The translations under genes were made by a program, and so were the position numbers. Shown here one piece after another: positions 1-6,480 of a stretch of DNA of 6,941 nucleotides; the stretch's first letter is position 1, and each line of letters starts with the position of its first letter. Source of the stretch: an uncultured bacterium (GTDB taxonomy: Bacteria; Pseudomonadota; Gammaproteobacteria; Burkholderiales; Burkholderiaceae_E); NCBI GenBank assembly GCA_903864485.1, contig CAIPGD010000043.1, positions 1 to 6,941 of the forward strand, in the 5' to 3' direction. The notes beneath the pieces are model-generated. The model had not been told where the DNA came from. It did no database searches and saw only the letters and a list, made by a program, of their open reading frames with translations.

Positions 1-20
1 ATACGATAGCCGCAGTCCTC

Positions 21-23
21 TAG
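21..23 (+). other. In-frame amber codon inside the secD reading frame
   Basis: In the secD frame the first codons read TIAAVL, then TAG, then RFDAFASEIRAPLR. The stretch after the stop aligns with the SecD segment around E. coli 'DSLRSDLREKGI' and with my recollection of Burkholderia SecD, and the AA before the stop also fits. The stop therefore sits where family members carry a coding residue, often Lys, Gln or Glu, each one base change from TAG. It may be a true nonsense mutation, or an assembly or read error near the edge of a contig. The stop is read directly; the cause is inferred. Confidence 0.6.
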
Positions 24-1460
24 CGGTTCGATGCATTCGCGTCGGAGATCCGTGCCCCCCTGCGCGTGCGTGGCCTCCGTCAGGGCGGCATCTTGCGTAC
101 AGGCGAGACGATGGAGCTGCGTTTTAGGGCCGATTCAGGCCCCAATGCAAATGCCGAAGTCATTCGAACGACCGCGCGCAACCGGATCAGCGAGGACATC
201 CCGGGACTGCAGATCATTGATGCAGGGCCAGATGGAGCAAACACTGACCTACGACTGCTAATTTCGCTTAAACCCGAGACCCGCAAACAGGTACTCGAGA
301 ACGCACTCAAACAGAACATCGTGACGCTTAATAAACGGGTCAATGAACTCGGCACGTCCGAGCCCGTCATTCAGCAGCAGGGCGCCGACCGGGTGGTGGT
401 GCAGTTGCCCGGCGTGCAGGACACGGCCCGCGCCAAAGACATCCTGGGTCGAACGGCAACCCTCGAGGCCCGTCTGGTCGACGTATCCCCCGAAGCTCAG
501 GCCGCGCTCACCGGTGGTTCACCGGTTCCGTTCGGCTCAGAATTATTTCCGATCGGCCGCGGCGCGCCCGTGATCCTCAAAAAGCAAACCATCTTTACTG
601 GCGAACAGTTGGCCGGCGCTCAGGCGACGTTCGATCAGAACCAGCGCCCCGCCGTCGCCATTGATCTGGAAGCTTCGGCGGGCCGCGTGTTGCGAGAGGT
701 CTCGCGCGAGAACATCCGTAAGCCGATGGCCGTGGTCCTGTTCGAGCGCGGTCGAGGCGAGGTCCTGACCGTTGCAACGATTCAGGACGAACTTGGATCG
801 CGCTTTCAGATCACCGGCATGCCCAGCCCACAGGCATCCACCGACCTCGCGTTGCTACTGCGCGCAGGAGCACTGGCCGCACCGATGGAAATCGTCGAAG
901 AGCGAACCATCGGACCCAGCCTCGGTGTCGAGAACATTACCAAAGGGTTCCACTCCACGCTCTATGGCTTCGCGGCCATCGCGCTATTCATGATGGTGTA
1001 CTACGCGCTTTTTGGCGTGTTTTCGACGCTTGCGCTCGCCACCAACTTGCTGCTGCTGATTGCCCTCCTTTCGCTCCTGCAGGCCACGCTCACATTGCCC
1101 GGTATTGCGGCAATCGCGTTGACACTCGGCATGGCAATCGATGCCAACGTGCTCATCAATGAGCGCGTACGCGAAGAGCTGCGCAATGGCGCGAGCCCTC
1201 AAATTGCGATCGTGACCGGTTACGAGCGCGCGTGGGCGACGATTCTTGACTCCAACGTCACGACCCTGATCGCAGGGCTGGCGCTCCTGGTGTTCGGCTC
1301 TGGGCCCGTGCGCGGCTTCGCTGTCGTTCATTGCCTTGGAATTCTGACCTCCATCTTTTCAGCCGTCCTTGTTTCGAGAGGCTTTGTGAACCTCTGGTAC
1401 GGTCGTCAACGCAAAGTGGGCGCCCTCTCGATCGGACAGGTCTGGAAACCCAGCACCTGA
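24..1460 (+). CDS. secD: Protein translocase subunit SecD (5' end missing; frame interrupted by TAG at 21-23)
   Basis: SecD is an inner-membrane RND-like subunit that, with SecF, uses proton flux to pull exported proteins out of the SecYEG channel on the periplasmic side. What is present covers most of the periplasmic P1 region and the C-terminal membrane block; the first membrane helix lies outside the window. Counting from the GTG at 66, motifs include RVNELG (91-96), QGADRVVVQLPG (105-116), LLLRAGALAAP (263-273), EERTIGPSLG (278-287) and GMAIDANVLINER (355-367). D359 matches the membrane aspartate needed for proton-driven function in studied SecD proteins. About five hydrophobic segments follow residue 296. 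The tail SIGQVWKP looks betaproteobacterial. Residues encoded at 24-65 (RFDAFASEIRAPLR) also align with SecD, so GTG 66 is not the true start. No Shine-Dalgarno precedes it. secF follows after 55 bp. The family is normally over 600 aa; 478 codons are open here. Confidence 0.95.
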   Translation, partial: RFDAFASEIRAPLRVRGLRQGGILRTGETMELRFRADSGPNANAEVIRTTARNRISEDIPGLQIIDAGPDGANTDLRLLISLKPETRKQVLENALKQNIVTLNKRVNELGTSEPVIQQQGADRVVVQLPGVQDTARAKDILGRTATLEARLVDVSPEAQAALTGGSPVPFGSELFPIGRGAPVILKKQTIFTGEQLAGAQATFDQNQRPAVAIDLEASAGRVLREVSRENIRKPMAVVLFERGRGEVLTVATIQDELGSRFQITGMPSPQASTDLALLLRAGALAAPMEIVEERTIGPSLGVENITKGFHSTLYGFAAIALFMMVYYALFGVFSTLALATNLLLLIALLSLLQATLTLPGIAAIALTLGMAIDANVLINERVREELRNGASPQIAIVTGYERAWATILDSNVTTLIAGLALLVFGSGPVRGFAVVHCLGILTSIFSAVLVSRGFVNLWYGRQRKVGALSIGQVWKPST

Positions 1461-1515
1461 CCCTCGCCCAAAACCGCGTTTACATCCGCGCCTAAGCTCG
1501 CCTTCATAAGTCAGT
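1461..1515 (+). other. secD-secF intergenic spacer
   Basis: This 55 bp gap contains no hairpin with a T-tract, so I see no terminator and expect secD-secF cotranscription. A TTTACA at 1479-1484 resembles a -35 box, but the best -10-like sequence (CATAAG, 1505-1510) lies 20 bp away and almost touches the secF start, so I do not call a promoter. Confidence 0.4.
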
Positions 1516-2469
1516 ATGGAATTTTTCCGAATTCGTCGCGATATCCCGTTCATGCGCCACGCGCTGGTGCTGAACATCATCTCGCTGATGACCTTTTTGG
1601 CAGCGGTTGGGTTTCTGGCGACCCGCGGCCTGCACTGGTCGATCGAGTTCACCGGTGGAACGGTCCTAGAGGTCGCTTACCCCCAGGCAGCCGAGATCGA
1701 GCGCGTGCGCGCGACCGTTGCCAAGCTTGGCTACGAAGACCCTCAGGTCCAAAATTTTGGGACGTCGCGCGATGTAATGATCCGTCTTCCGGTCAAGCCG
1801 GGGCTCGGCAGCACCGAACAAAGCCAGCAGGTATTTGCGGCCCTCAAGGCGGACGCGACGACTCCGGGTGCGAGTCAGGTCGAGCTGCGCCGGGTTGAAT
1901 TTGTGGGTCCGCAGATTGGTGAAGAGCTCGCGACCGACGGGGCGCTGGCCTTGCTGTTCGTCATCATCGGAATCGTGATTTATCTCGCGATCCGTTTCGA
2001 ATGGAAGTTTGCAGTCGCCGCCATCGTCGCCAACCTTCACGACGTGGTGATCATCCTGGGTTTCTTTGCGGCATTTGGTTGGGAGTTCTCACTCACGGTT
2101 TTGGCCGCTGTCTTGGCTGTCCTCGGTTACTCCGTCAATGAATCCGTTGTCATCTTTGACCGAATTCGGGAGACGTTTCGGCGCAAACGCGGCATGAGCA
2201 CGCGCGAGGTGATCGATCACGCGATTACCAGCACGATTTCACGCACCATCATTACCCATGGATGCACGGAGATGATGGTGGTCTCCATGTTGATCTTCGG
2301 CGGGCCAACGCTTTTTCATTTTGCGCTGGCCCTGACGATTGGCATCCTGTTCGGGATTTACTCGTCAGTCTTCGTCGCCGCGGCGGTCGCCATGTGGTTG
2401 GGGCTCAAACGCGAAGACCTCATCAAGCCCATCAAGAAACGCGAGGACGGGCAGCCCGAGTTGCCCTGA
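1516..2469 (+). CDS. secF: Protein translocase subunit SecF
   Basis: SecF is the partner of SecD in the SecDF complex of the inner membrane, which promotes late steps of Sec-dependent export using the proton motive force. The 317-residue protein has the usual plan and length: an N-terminal helix (about 15-36), the SecF signature WSIEFTGGTVLEV (41-53), a periplasmic domain to about 125, then RVEFVGPQIGEEL (126-138) and five hydrophobic segments. GYSVNESVVIFDRIRE (204-219) is the conserved loop and helix; many other bacteria have ND where NE stands here, and I recall NE as common in betaproteobacteria. RTIITHG (243-249) and FGGPTLFHFALALTIGILFG (261-280) also match. ATG 1516 gives the family N-terminus, although only a weak TAAG stands upstream. 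The 55 bp after secD suggest one operon, normally yajC-secD-secF. Its TGA directly abuts the stop of the convergent yceI gene. Confidence 0.97.
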   Translation: MEFFRIRRDIPFMRHALVLNIISLMTFLAAVGFLATRGLHWSIEFTGGTVLEVAYPQAAEIERVRATVAKLGYEDPQVQNFGTSRDVMIRLPVKPGLGSTEQSQQVFAALKADATTPGASQVELRRVEFVGPQIGEELATDGALALLFVIIGIVIYLAIRFEWKFAVAAIVANLHDVVIILGFFAAFGWEFSLTVLAAVLAVLGYSVNESVVIFDRIRETFRRKRGMSTREVIDHAITSTISRTIITHGCTEMMVVSMLIFGGPTLFHFALALTIGILFGIYSSVFVAAAVAMWLGLKREDLIKPIKKREDGQPELP

Positions 2470-3051
2470 TTACTGATCCTTCAGCGCCTCGATCTGCAAC
2501 ATCAGATCGACTCGCGCACTGGTGAATGCAACGCTTGAGGTCATCCCAAACTGACTGCGATCAATCGTTGTGGCGGCGTCCGCACCGCAAACCTCGCGCT
2601 TGAGCAGCGGATGCGCGCGGCACTTAAAGCTCACGATCTTGAGATTCACTGGCCGGGTCTGCCCCAATAAGGTCAGTTCGCCTTCGACCTCGGTCGGCGT
2701 GTCACCGTCGAACTTTGCAAGTCGCCCCCGATACATGACCTTTGGAAACTGCTCGGCATTAAAGAAATCTTTGCTGCGCAGGTGATCCTCAAACTTCTGG
2801 TTCCCCGCGTTGACCGACGCGGCCTCAATCGTGATTTCGACCGTGCCGGCGCGACCAATCTGATCCAGATTGATCTTTCCCGAAGTCTTGTCGAAACGCC
2901 CACGAATGATCGAAATCCCGAGATGCGGGATCGCCCAGGTGGCAGCCGTATGCGTGGGCTCGACGTTATAGGTCGCCATCTCGGCCTGACCCGTGATTGG
3001 GAGGACGGCCGCGCTGGCAACGGTCCCTACGAGAAGCATCCGACGAAACAT
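2470..3051 (-). CDS. YceI family periplasmic protein (two-cysteine copy)
   Basis: This is a YceI-like lipocalin-fold protein, a family whose studied members bind polyisoprenoid or quinone-like molecules and are secreted to the periplasm. A Sec signal peptide occupies about residues 1-23 (MFRRMLLVG... PITGQA), with likely cleavage before EMATYNVEPTHT. Family landmarks follow: IPHLGISIIRGRFDK (41-55), the HLRSKDFFNAEQFPKVMY segment (90-107), ELTLLGQTRPV (125-135) and CGADAATTIDRSQFGM (155-170). Two cysteines, C144 and C155, could form a disulfide; that is inference. I place the start at ATG 3051 because GGAG lies 6 nt upstream; the longer GTG start at 3063 would absorb that site. The resulting 193 aa is close to E. 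coli YceI (191). It is the last gene of the purB-b561-yceI-yceI run, 80 bp after the preceding yceI, and ends against secF. The ligand is unknown. Confidence 0.93.
   Translation of the reverse strand: MFRRMLLVGTVASAAVLPITGQAEMATYNVEPTHTAATWAIPHLGISIIRGRFDKTSGKINLDQIGRAGTVEITIEAASVNAGNQKFEDHLRSKDFFNAEQFPKVMYRGRLAKFDGDTPTEVEGELTLLGQTRPVNLKIVSFKCRAHPLLKREVCGADAATTIDRSQFGMTSSVAFTSARVDLMLQIEALKDQ
2489..2510. repeat. Perfect 8-bp inverted repeat near the convergent secF/yceI ends
   Basis: TCGATCTG (2489-2496) and CAGATCGA (2503-2510) are perfect reverse complements around a 6-nt loop, CAACAT. The element lies in the last codons of yceI, 20 bp past the secF stop. No T-run follows on either strand, so it is not a classical intrinsic terminator. 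It could pause polymerase or protect the secF mRNA end, or be coincidental in coding DNA. Confidence 0.35.
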
Positions 3052-3057
3052 AAAAAA

Positions 3058-3061
3058 CTCC
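3058..3061 (-). promoter_or_regulatory. Ribosome binding site of the distal yceI gene
   Basis: On the minus strand the sequence reads GGAG, then six T residues, then ATG at 3051-3049. The six-base spacing is ideal, and this decides the start in favour of ATG 3051 over the in-frame GTG at 3063, which would overlap the site. Confidence 0.7.
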
Positions 3062-3131
3062 ACTAGAAAAATTGAACGAGCGTTTGGCCCAGGGTTTAAG
3101 CGAAATAGCGTGCCACCAGTCGACCCGGAGT

Positions 3132-3719
3132 CTACTTTGCGACGGCAGCAGGACTTGCCGGCACGACCAAACGAAAACGCACGACCACCTCATCGGCCAC
3201 CACGCTCGGGTCTCGCCATTCGCCCTCACCGATGCCGAACGCGAGCCGCCGAATCGGCAGTTGCCCCTCAAACACCTGAACACCCGCTTCAGAACGTCGG
3301 ACCACATTGGCCACCAGATCAAGCACCCGGCCCTTCAATGACAATTTGCCACGCGCCTCGAACCGATCTCCACCGAGCGCCCGAGCGCCGGCGAGCGTAA
3401 ACGTGGCCCGAGGAAATCGGGTGGTATCAAACCAGTCCTTGCGCCGCGTCTCGACCGCATAGTCTTCGGTACCCGGGCCCAGATCAAAACTTGCAAGGTC
3501 AATGTCGAGGGCGGCGCGAGCATCCTGAGGGCGCGCGACATCGAACACCACGTCACCCGAAATCCGTTTGAAGGCGCCCTCCACCGGTACGTTCATTTGC
3601 CGAAAAGTTGCGCTCAGACTTGATCGATTCGCATCGATAGAGGCCGCGGCGGCGGGTAGAGTCAAACAAACCAAGGCGACGCCGGCTGCGTTCGAAATAT
3701 GGGTCTTCCAATCAGTCAA
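3132..3719 (-). CDS. YceI family periplasmic protein (b561-adjacent copy)
   Basis: This second YceI-like protein (195 aa) is clearly diverged from its downstream neighbour. It begins with a Sec signal peptide (about 1-26, ending LPAAAA) and continues with the lipocalin-like domain: LSATFRQMNVPVEGAFKRI (35-53), a DIDLASFDLG segment (72-81), KDWFDTTRFPRATF (94-107) and KLSLKGRV (125-132). The C-terminal GIGEGEWRDPSVVADEVVVRF (162-182) is a motif I associate with YceI proteins encoded beside cytochrome b561. The mature part has no cysteine, unlike the other copy. The start is TTG at 3719, backed by AAGGA six nt upstream; the nearby ATG is in another frame and meets TGA at once. The stop is TAG. 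It lies 21 bp after the cytochrome b561 gene. A role in binding a quinone or isoprenoid, or in periplasmic redox, is inferred. Confidence 0.92.
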   Translation of the reverse strand: MTDWKTHISNAAGVALVCLTLPAAAASIDANRSSLSATFRQMNVPVEGAFKRISGDVVFDVARPQDARAALDIDLASFDLGPGTEDYAVETRRKDWFDTTRFPRATFTLAGARALGGDRFEARGKLSLKGRVLDLVANVVRRSEAGVQVFEGQLPIRRLAFGIGEGEWRDPSVVADEVVVRFRLVVPASPAAVAK

Positions 3720-3725
3720 GGGACA

Positions 3726-3730
3726 TCCTT
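3726..3730 (-). promoter_or_regulatory. Ribosome binding site supporting a TTG start
   Basis: Minus-strand AAGGA is followed after six bases by TTG 3719-3717, which opens the signal-peptide-bearing yceI frame. No ATG or GTG in this frame lies nearby at the right distance, so the site decides a rare TTG start. Confidence 0.6.
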
Positions 3731-3740
3731 AGGATAGAGA

Positions 3741-4313
3741 TCAACCAGGGTGATCGGGAGGTTTTCGCGGCTTCAGGCCTGGCACCATTCGCACGAGAAC
3801 CCGATCCCGATCGATGAAATGATGCTTCAGTGCAGCCAACAGATGCAACACAACGAGTGCTGCCAAGACAGATGTCAACGCGTCATGCACCGCATGAAAC
3901 AGGTCCTTTAACTGCGCATCTTTGGGGACGAGATCCGGGATGGCCCAGAGACCAAACCAGACTGTCGTGAAACCGGCGGCCGAGCTGAAGAGCCAACCGC
4001 TCAGAGGTACTAAGGCGAGTAGAAGGTACAGGAGGATGTGGGCGCCACGGGCAAGCCGGTTGTCCGACTGGATCGGCGTCGAGATAGGCGGCCTAAACCG
4101 CGCCGCAATCCGAACCCCAACGCGAACGATCAGCAACGCGAAGACCAGAACTCCGGTCCATTTGTGCCACGAATACACTTTTAACTTCAGTGGCGAGAAC
4201 GACAAATCGGTCATCCAATCGCCGACGAACCAGGCCCCCGCAACCAGCACGGCCATAACCCAGTGCAGAAGTATCGTCGGGACCCCATAGCGATCGCTTT
4301 TCACAGCGTTCAA
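3741..4313 (-). CDS. Cytochrome b561 family protein
   Basis: This is a small di-heme integral membrane protein of the prokaryotic cytochrome b561 family. E. coli CybB is reported to oxidise superoxide and pass the electrons to ubiquinone. The 190 aa form four hydrophobic helices, near 13-31, 53-70, 91-111 and 145-163. Histidines fit the family: H17 in LLHW, H50 in SWHKWTG, H92 in the third helix, H140/H143 in FHAVHD, H157 and H164/H165 in LHLLAALKHHFIDRD. These include the haem ligands, though I cannot assign pairs. The C-terminus is basic and proline-rich. The start is most likely TTG 4313, whose TTGA overlaps the purB TGA stop; GTG 4304 (then KSDRYG) is a plausible alternative, and neither has a good Shine-Dalgarno. 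The following yceI begins 21 bp later, matching the common b561-YceI pairing (as in E. coli yceJ-yceI). Its electron donor is not evident. Confidence 0.92.
   Translation of the reverse strand: MNAVKSDRYGVPTILLHWVMAVLVAGAWFVGDWMTDLSFSPLKLKVYSWHKWTGVLVFALLIVRVGVRIAARFRPPISTPIQSDNRLARGAHILLYLLLALVPLSGWLFSSAAGFTTVWFGLWAIPDLVPKDAQLKDLFHAVHDALTSVLAALVVLHLLAALKHHFIDRDRVLVRMVPGLKPRKPPDHPG
4310..4313 (-). other. Stop/start overlap coupling purB to cytochrome b561
   Basis: On the minus strand the bases TTGA serve as the TTG start of the cytochrome gene and, shifted by one base, the TGA stop of purB. Such overlaps usually mean cotranscription and often translational coupling. The claim depends on TTG rather than the GTG nine bases downstream being the start. 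Confidence 0.5.
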
Positions 4314-5698
4314 ATCCGCCGCGCCAACTCCGCGGCCATGCCCGTATAGGTCCCCGGTGTAAGCCTCTGCAGCCGCTCTTTGGCAGCCTCGGGGATCTCA
4401 AGGTTTTGGACGAACTCACGCAGACTCTGCCCGTTGATTGCCCGACCGCGCGTGAGTTCCTTCAATTGTTCATATGGGTTCTCTAAGCCATAACGACGCA
4501 TAACGGTCTGAATCGGTTCGGCAAGAACTTCCCAACACCCATCGAGATCCCGTGCCAGCGCATTCGGTTCGAGCTCGAGCTTGTCGAGGCCCCGCAGCAA
4601 ATTCTCCCACCCTAGAAGGGAGTGCCCCAGCGCCACTCCGATGTTTCGAAGCACGGTCGAGTCTGTCAAATCACGCTGCCAACGTGACACTGGCAGCTTT
4701 TCGGCAAAGTGCCGCAGCAGGCTGTTGGCGATGCCGAGGTTACCCTCTGAATTTTCGAAATCGATCGGATTGACCTTGTGTGGCATCGTTGACGATCCCA
4801 CCTCGCCCGCGCGGAGCCGCTGCCGAAAATAGCCCAGCGAGATATAGCCCCACAAATCTCGATCAAGGTCGATCAGGATCGTATTGAGACGAGCCATGGC
4901 GTCAAAAAGTTCAGCCAGGTCATCGTGGGGTTCGATCTGGATCGTATAAGGATTGAAAACGAGTTGCAGCCGTTCTTCGACCACCTGACGGGCGAAGGCC
5001 TCCCAATCTAAGTCTGGAAATGCCACCAGGTGGGCGTTGTAATTGCCCACTGCACCGTTCATCTTGGCCCGCAACTCCACACCAGCCACCCGCTCGCGTG
5101 CGCGGTCGAGGCGGGCCACCACATTGGCCAATTCTTTGCCCATGGTGGTGGGCGTCGCCGATTGACCGTGCGTCCGCGAGAGCATTGCCTGATCGGCAAA
5201 CGCATGGGCCATGGTGCGCAGGCGGGCCCGTATGCGATCAATCGCCGGCAACAGGACGCCCGCACGAGCGCCACTCACCATCCGCGCGTAGGCCGTGTTG
5301 TTGATGTCTTCCGAAGTGCATGCGAAGTGAATAAACTCGGCCGCCGCGGTCAAAGCCGCGTCATCCCGCACCTGCTCTTTGAGGAAATATTCGACCGCCT
5401 TGACATCGTGGTTGGTGGTCGCTTCGATGGCCTTGATCCGAGCGGCCTGAACTGTCCCAAATTCGGCTGCCACGGCCCGCAGTCGATGGCGGGCGGCCTC
5501 GTCAAGACGAGGAAAATCAGCTGCTGGCACATCGGCGAGCGCAATCAACCACTCGATTTCGACGTAAACCCGCTCCCGCATGAGCGCACTCTCGGAGAGC
5601 CAGTGGGCGAGCGGCTCGACCTTGGCCGCATAGCGCCCATCCAGGGGCGAAAGCGCATTGAGTTCTGCCGCTCGCGCGACTTCGGTATTGGGGTGCAT
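4310..5698 (-). CDS. purB: Adenylosuccinate lyase
   Basis: PurB is a cytosolic homotetrameric lyase that removes fumarate twice in purine metabolism: from SAICAR to give AICAR, and from adenylosuccinate to give AMP. The 462 aa align end to end with E. coli PurB (456 aa). Landmarks are SPLDGRY (17-23), TTNHDVKAVEYFLKE (94-108), EFIHFACTSEDINN (121-134), SRTHGQSATP (174-183) with catalytic H177, MNGAVGNYNAH (213-223), and the fumarase/lyase signature SSTMPHKVNPIDFENSEGN (302-320), where the serine pair lies on the catalytic loop. VSRWQRDLTDSTVLRN (337-352) and LAEPIQTVMRRYG (392-404) also match. S180 replaces the proline of E. coli THGQPATP, which I take as normal variation. ATG 5698 fits the expected N-terminus, but no clear Shine-Dalgarno precedes it. 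It heads the minus-strand run and its stop overlaps the cytochrome b561 start; gst diverges upstream. Confidence 0.98.
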   Translation of the reverse strand: MHPNTEVARAAELNALSPLDGRYAAKVEPLAHWLSESALMRERVYVEIEWLIALADVPAADFPRLDEAARHRLRAVAAEFGTVQAARIKAIEATTNHDVKAVEYFLKEQVRDDAALTAAAEFIHFACTSEDINNTAYARMVSGARAGVLLPAIDRIRARLRTMAHAFADQAMLSRTHGQSATPTTMGKELANVVARLDRARERVAGVELRAKMNGAVGNYNAHLVAFPDLDWEAFARQVVEERLQLVFNPYTIQIEPHDDLAELFDAMARLNTILIDLDRDLWGYISLGYFRQRLRAGEVGSSTMPHKVNPIDFENSEGNLGIANSLLRHFAEKLPVSRWQRDLTDSTVLRNIGVALGHSLLGWENLLRGLDKLELEPNALARDLDGCWEVLAEPIQTVMRRYGLENPYEQLKELTRGRAINGQSLREFVQNLEIPEAAKERLQRLTPGTYTGMAAELARRI

Positions 5699-5730
5699 GG
5701 CGGGAAGAATCCGGGAAGTTGCCTAAGTTC

Positions 5731-5757
5731 ATCCTAGCACCCGTGCGCAGGGGGCAA
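5731..5757 (-). promoter_or_regulatory. Possible purB promoter
   Basis: On the minus strand, TAGGAT (5736-5731; four of six matches to TATAAT) is preceded by TGC, giving an extended -10 pattern. A weak -35, TTGCCC (5757-5752; four of six to TTGACA), lies 15 bp upstream. Transcription would begin roughly 25 nt before the purB ATG. The spacer is short and the call is tentative. Confidence 0.3.
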
Positions 5758-5785
5758 ACGCGATGGGATACACTTCATCCGAAAT

Positions 5786-5799
5786 GGGCGATGCCGCCC
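5786..5799. repeat. Short GC hairpin in the purB-gst divergent region
   Basis: GGGCG (5786-5790) and CGCCC (5795-5799) pair around the loop ATGC. The hairpin is short, has no T-tract and lies 59 bp before the gst ATG. It may be chance in GC-rich DNA or leader structure. Confidence 0.2.
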
Positions 5800-5817
5800 C
5801 TGCCCGGTACGACACGC

Positions 5818-5847
5818 GCCGCACAATGCGGCTTCTCAACGTTTTTT
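5818..5847 (+). repeat. Hairpin followed by a T-run upstream of gst
   Basis: GCCGCA (5818-5823) and TGCGGC (5827-5832) form a perfect six-bp stem with a three-nt loop, and a run of six T begins nine bases later (5842-5847). The distance is too large for a standard intrinsic terminator, but the element sits just before gst and could attenuate its leader. The function is inferred only. Confidence 0.25.
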
Positions 5848-5857
5848 GACCAGCCTC

Positions 5858-6472
5858 ATGATTCTGATCGGTTCATTAACCAGTCCTTATGTCCGGAAAG
5901 TCCGCATCGTTGCGGCGGAAAAGCACTTCGAGCTGAAATTAGAGCTTGAGGACGTCTGGAAGCCGGGCTCCCGAATCGTGCAACTGAATCCACTCGGAAA
6001 AGTCCCCACCCTCGTGATGGAGGATGGCGGTGCGATTTTTGACTCGCGAGTCATCGTCGAATATCTGGACCAGCTGACCCCCGTCCATCGTTTGATTCCC
6101 GAAAAGGGTCGCGAGCGGATTGAAGTGCGTTGCTGGGAGGCTCTGGCGGACGGGCTAATGGACGCAGCCATCCTCGCACGCCTTGAGGCCACCCAGCGTC
6201 CCGAAGCACAACGTAGCGCTGACTGGATCGAGCGCCAGATGATCAAGGTTCGCGCCGCTGTTCAGGCGATGGCCCGCGGCTTAGGCACCAACGAGTGGTG
6301 CTGCGAAGGCAAGTACTCGCTGGCGGATGTGGCAACCGGTTGTGCCCTTAGCTACCTTGACTTCCGCTTTCCGGAAATTGACTGGCGCACTGACAATCCG
6401 GCGTTAACCCGTTACGCCGAAAAGCTCTTTCGCCGTCAGTCCTTCGTCGACACACTGCCACCCAGCGCCTGA
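5858..6472 (+). CDS. Glutathione S-transferase, YibF-like
   Basis: This is a cytosolic GST-fold protein, expected to bind glutathione and possibly conjugate or reduce small electrophiles; the substrate cannot be told from sequence. From ATG 5858 the 204 residues contain a thioredoxin-like N-terminal domain: MILIGSLTSPYVRKVRIV with S9 in the active-site position, NPLGKVPTLV (44-53) with the cis-proline P50, and DSRVIVEYLDQL (62-73), which normally contacts the glutamyl part of glutathione. The helical C-terminal domain shows ADGLMDAAILARLE, LADVATGCALSYLDFRFPE and RRQSFVDTLPPSA, close to E. coli YibF as I recall it. I prefer ATG 5858 over TTG 5846 because the family starts MKLIGS-like; neither has a clear Shine-Dalgarno. 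The gene diverges from purB, and a methyltransferase frame opens 8 bp after its stop, suggesting an operon. Confidence 0.9.
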   Translation: MILIGSLTSPYVRKVRIVAAEKHFELKLELEDVWKPGSRIVQLNPLGKVPTLVMEDGGAIFDSRVIVEYLDQLTPVHRLIPEKGRERIEVRCWEALADGLMDAAILARLEATQRPEAQRSADWIERQMIKVRAAVQAMARGLGTNEWCCEGKYSLADVATGCALSYLDFRFPEIDWRTDNPALTRYAEKLFRRQSFVDTLPPSA

Positions 6473-6480
6473 GCTCGAGA

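Noticed and set aside
31..261. 76-codon ATG frame at the window start
   Set aside because: It overlaps secD in another frame, and only the secD frame shows family similarity.
984..1331. 115-codon minus-strand frame within secD
   Set aside because: It is a shadow of the conserved SecD membrane block, with low-complexity charged sequence and no family features.
1479..1510. Possible secF promoter (TTTACA ... CATAAG)
   Set aside because: The spacer is 20 bp and the -10 nearly touches the start codon; secD-secF cotranscription is more likely.
1516..3063. Similar 5' sequence (GGAATTTTTC / GGAGTTTTTT) at the secF start and before yceI, suggesting a repeat
   Set aside because: The match is about ten bases of T-rich sequence; in yceI it is the ribosome site, so the likeness is coincidental.
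3064..3099. Possible minus-strand promoter for the distal yceI (TTAAAC, 17 bp, TTCAAT)
   Set aside because: The -35 matches only three of six bases, and the predicted leader would be about 12 nt, so it is too weak to call.
5030..5737. 235-codon open frame on the plus strand opposite purB
   Set aside because: It lies antisense to a fully conserved purB, has no recognisable domain, and its composition mirrors codon bias on the other strand.
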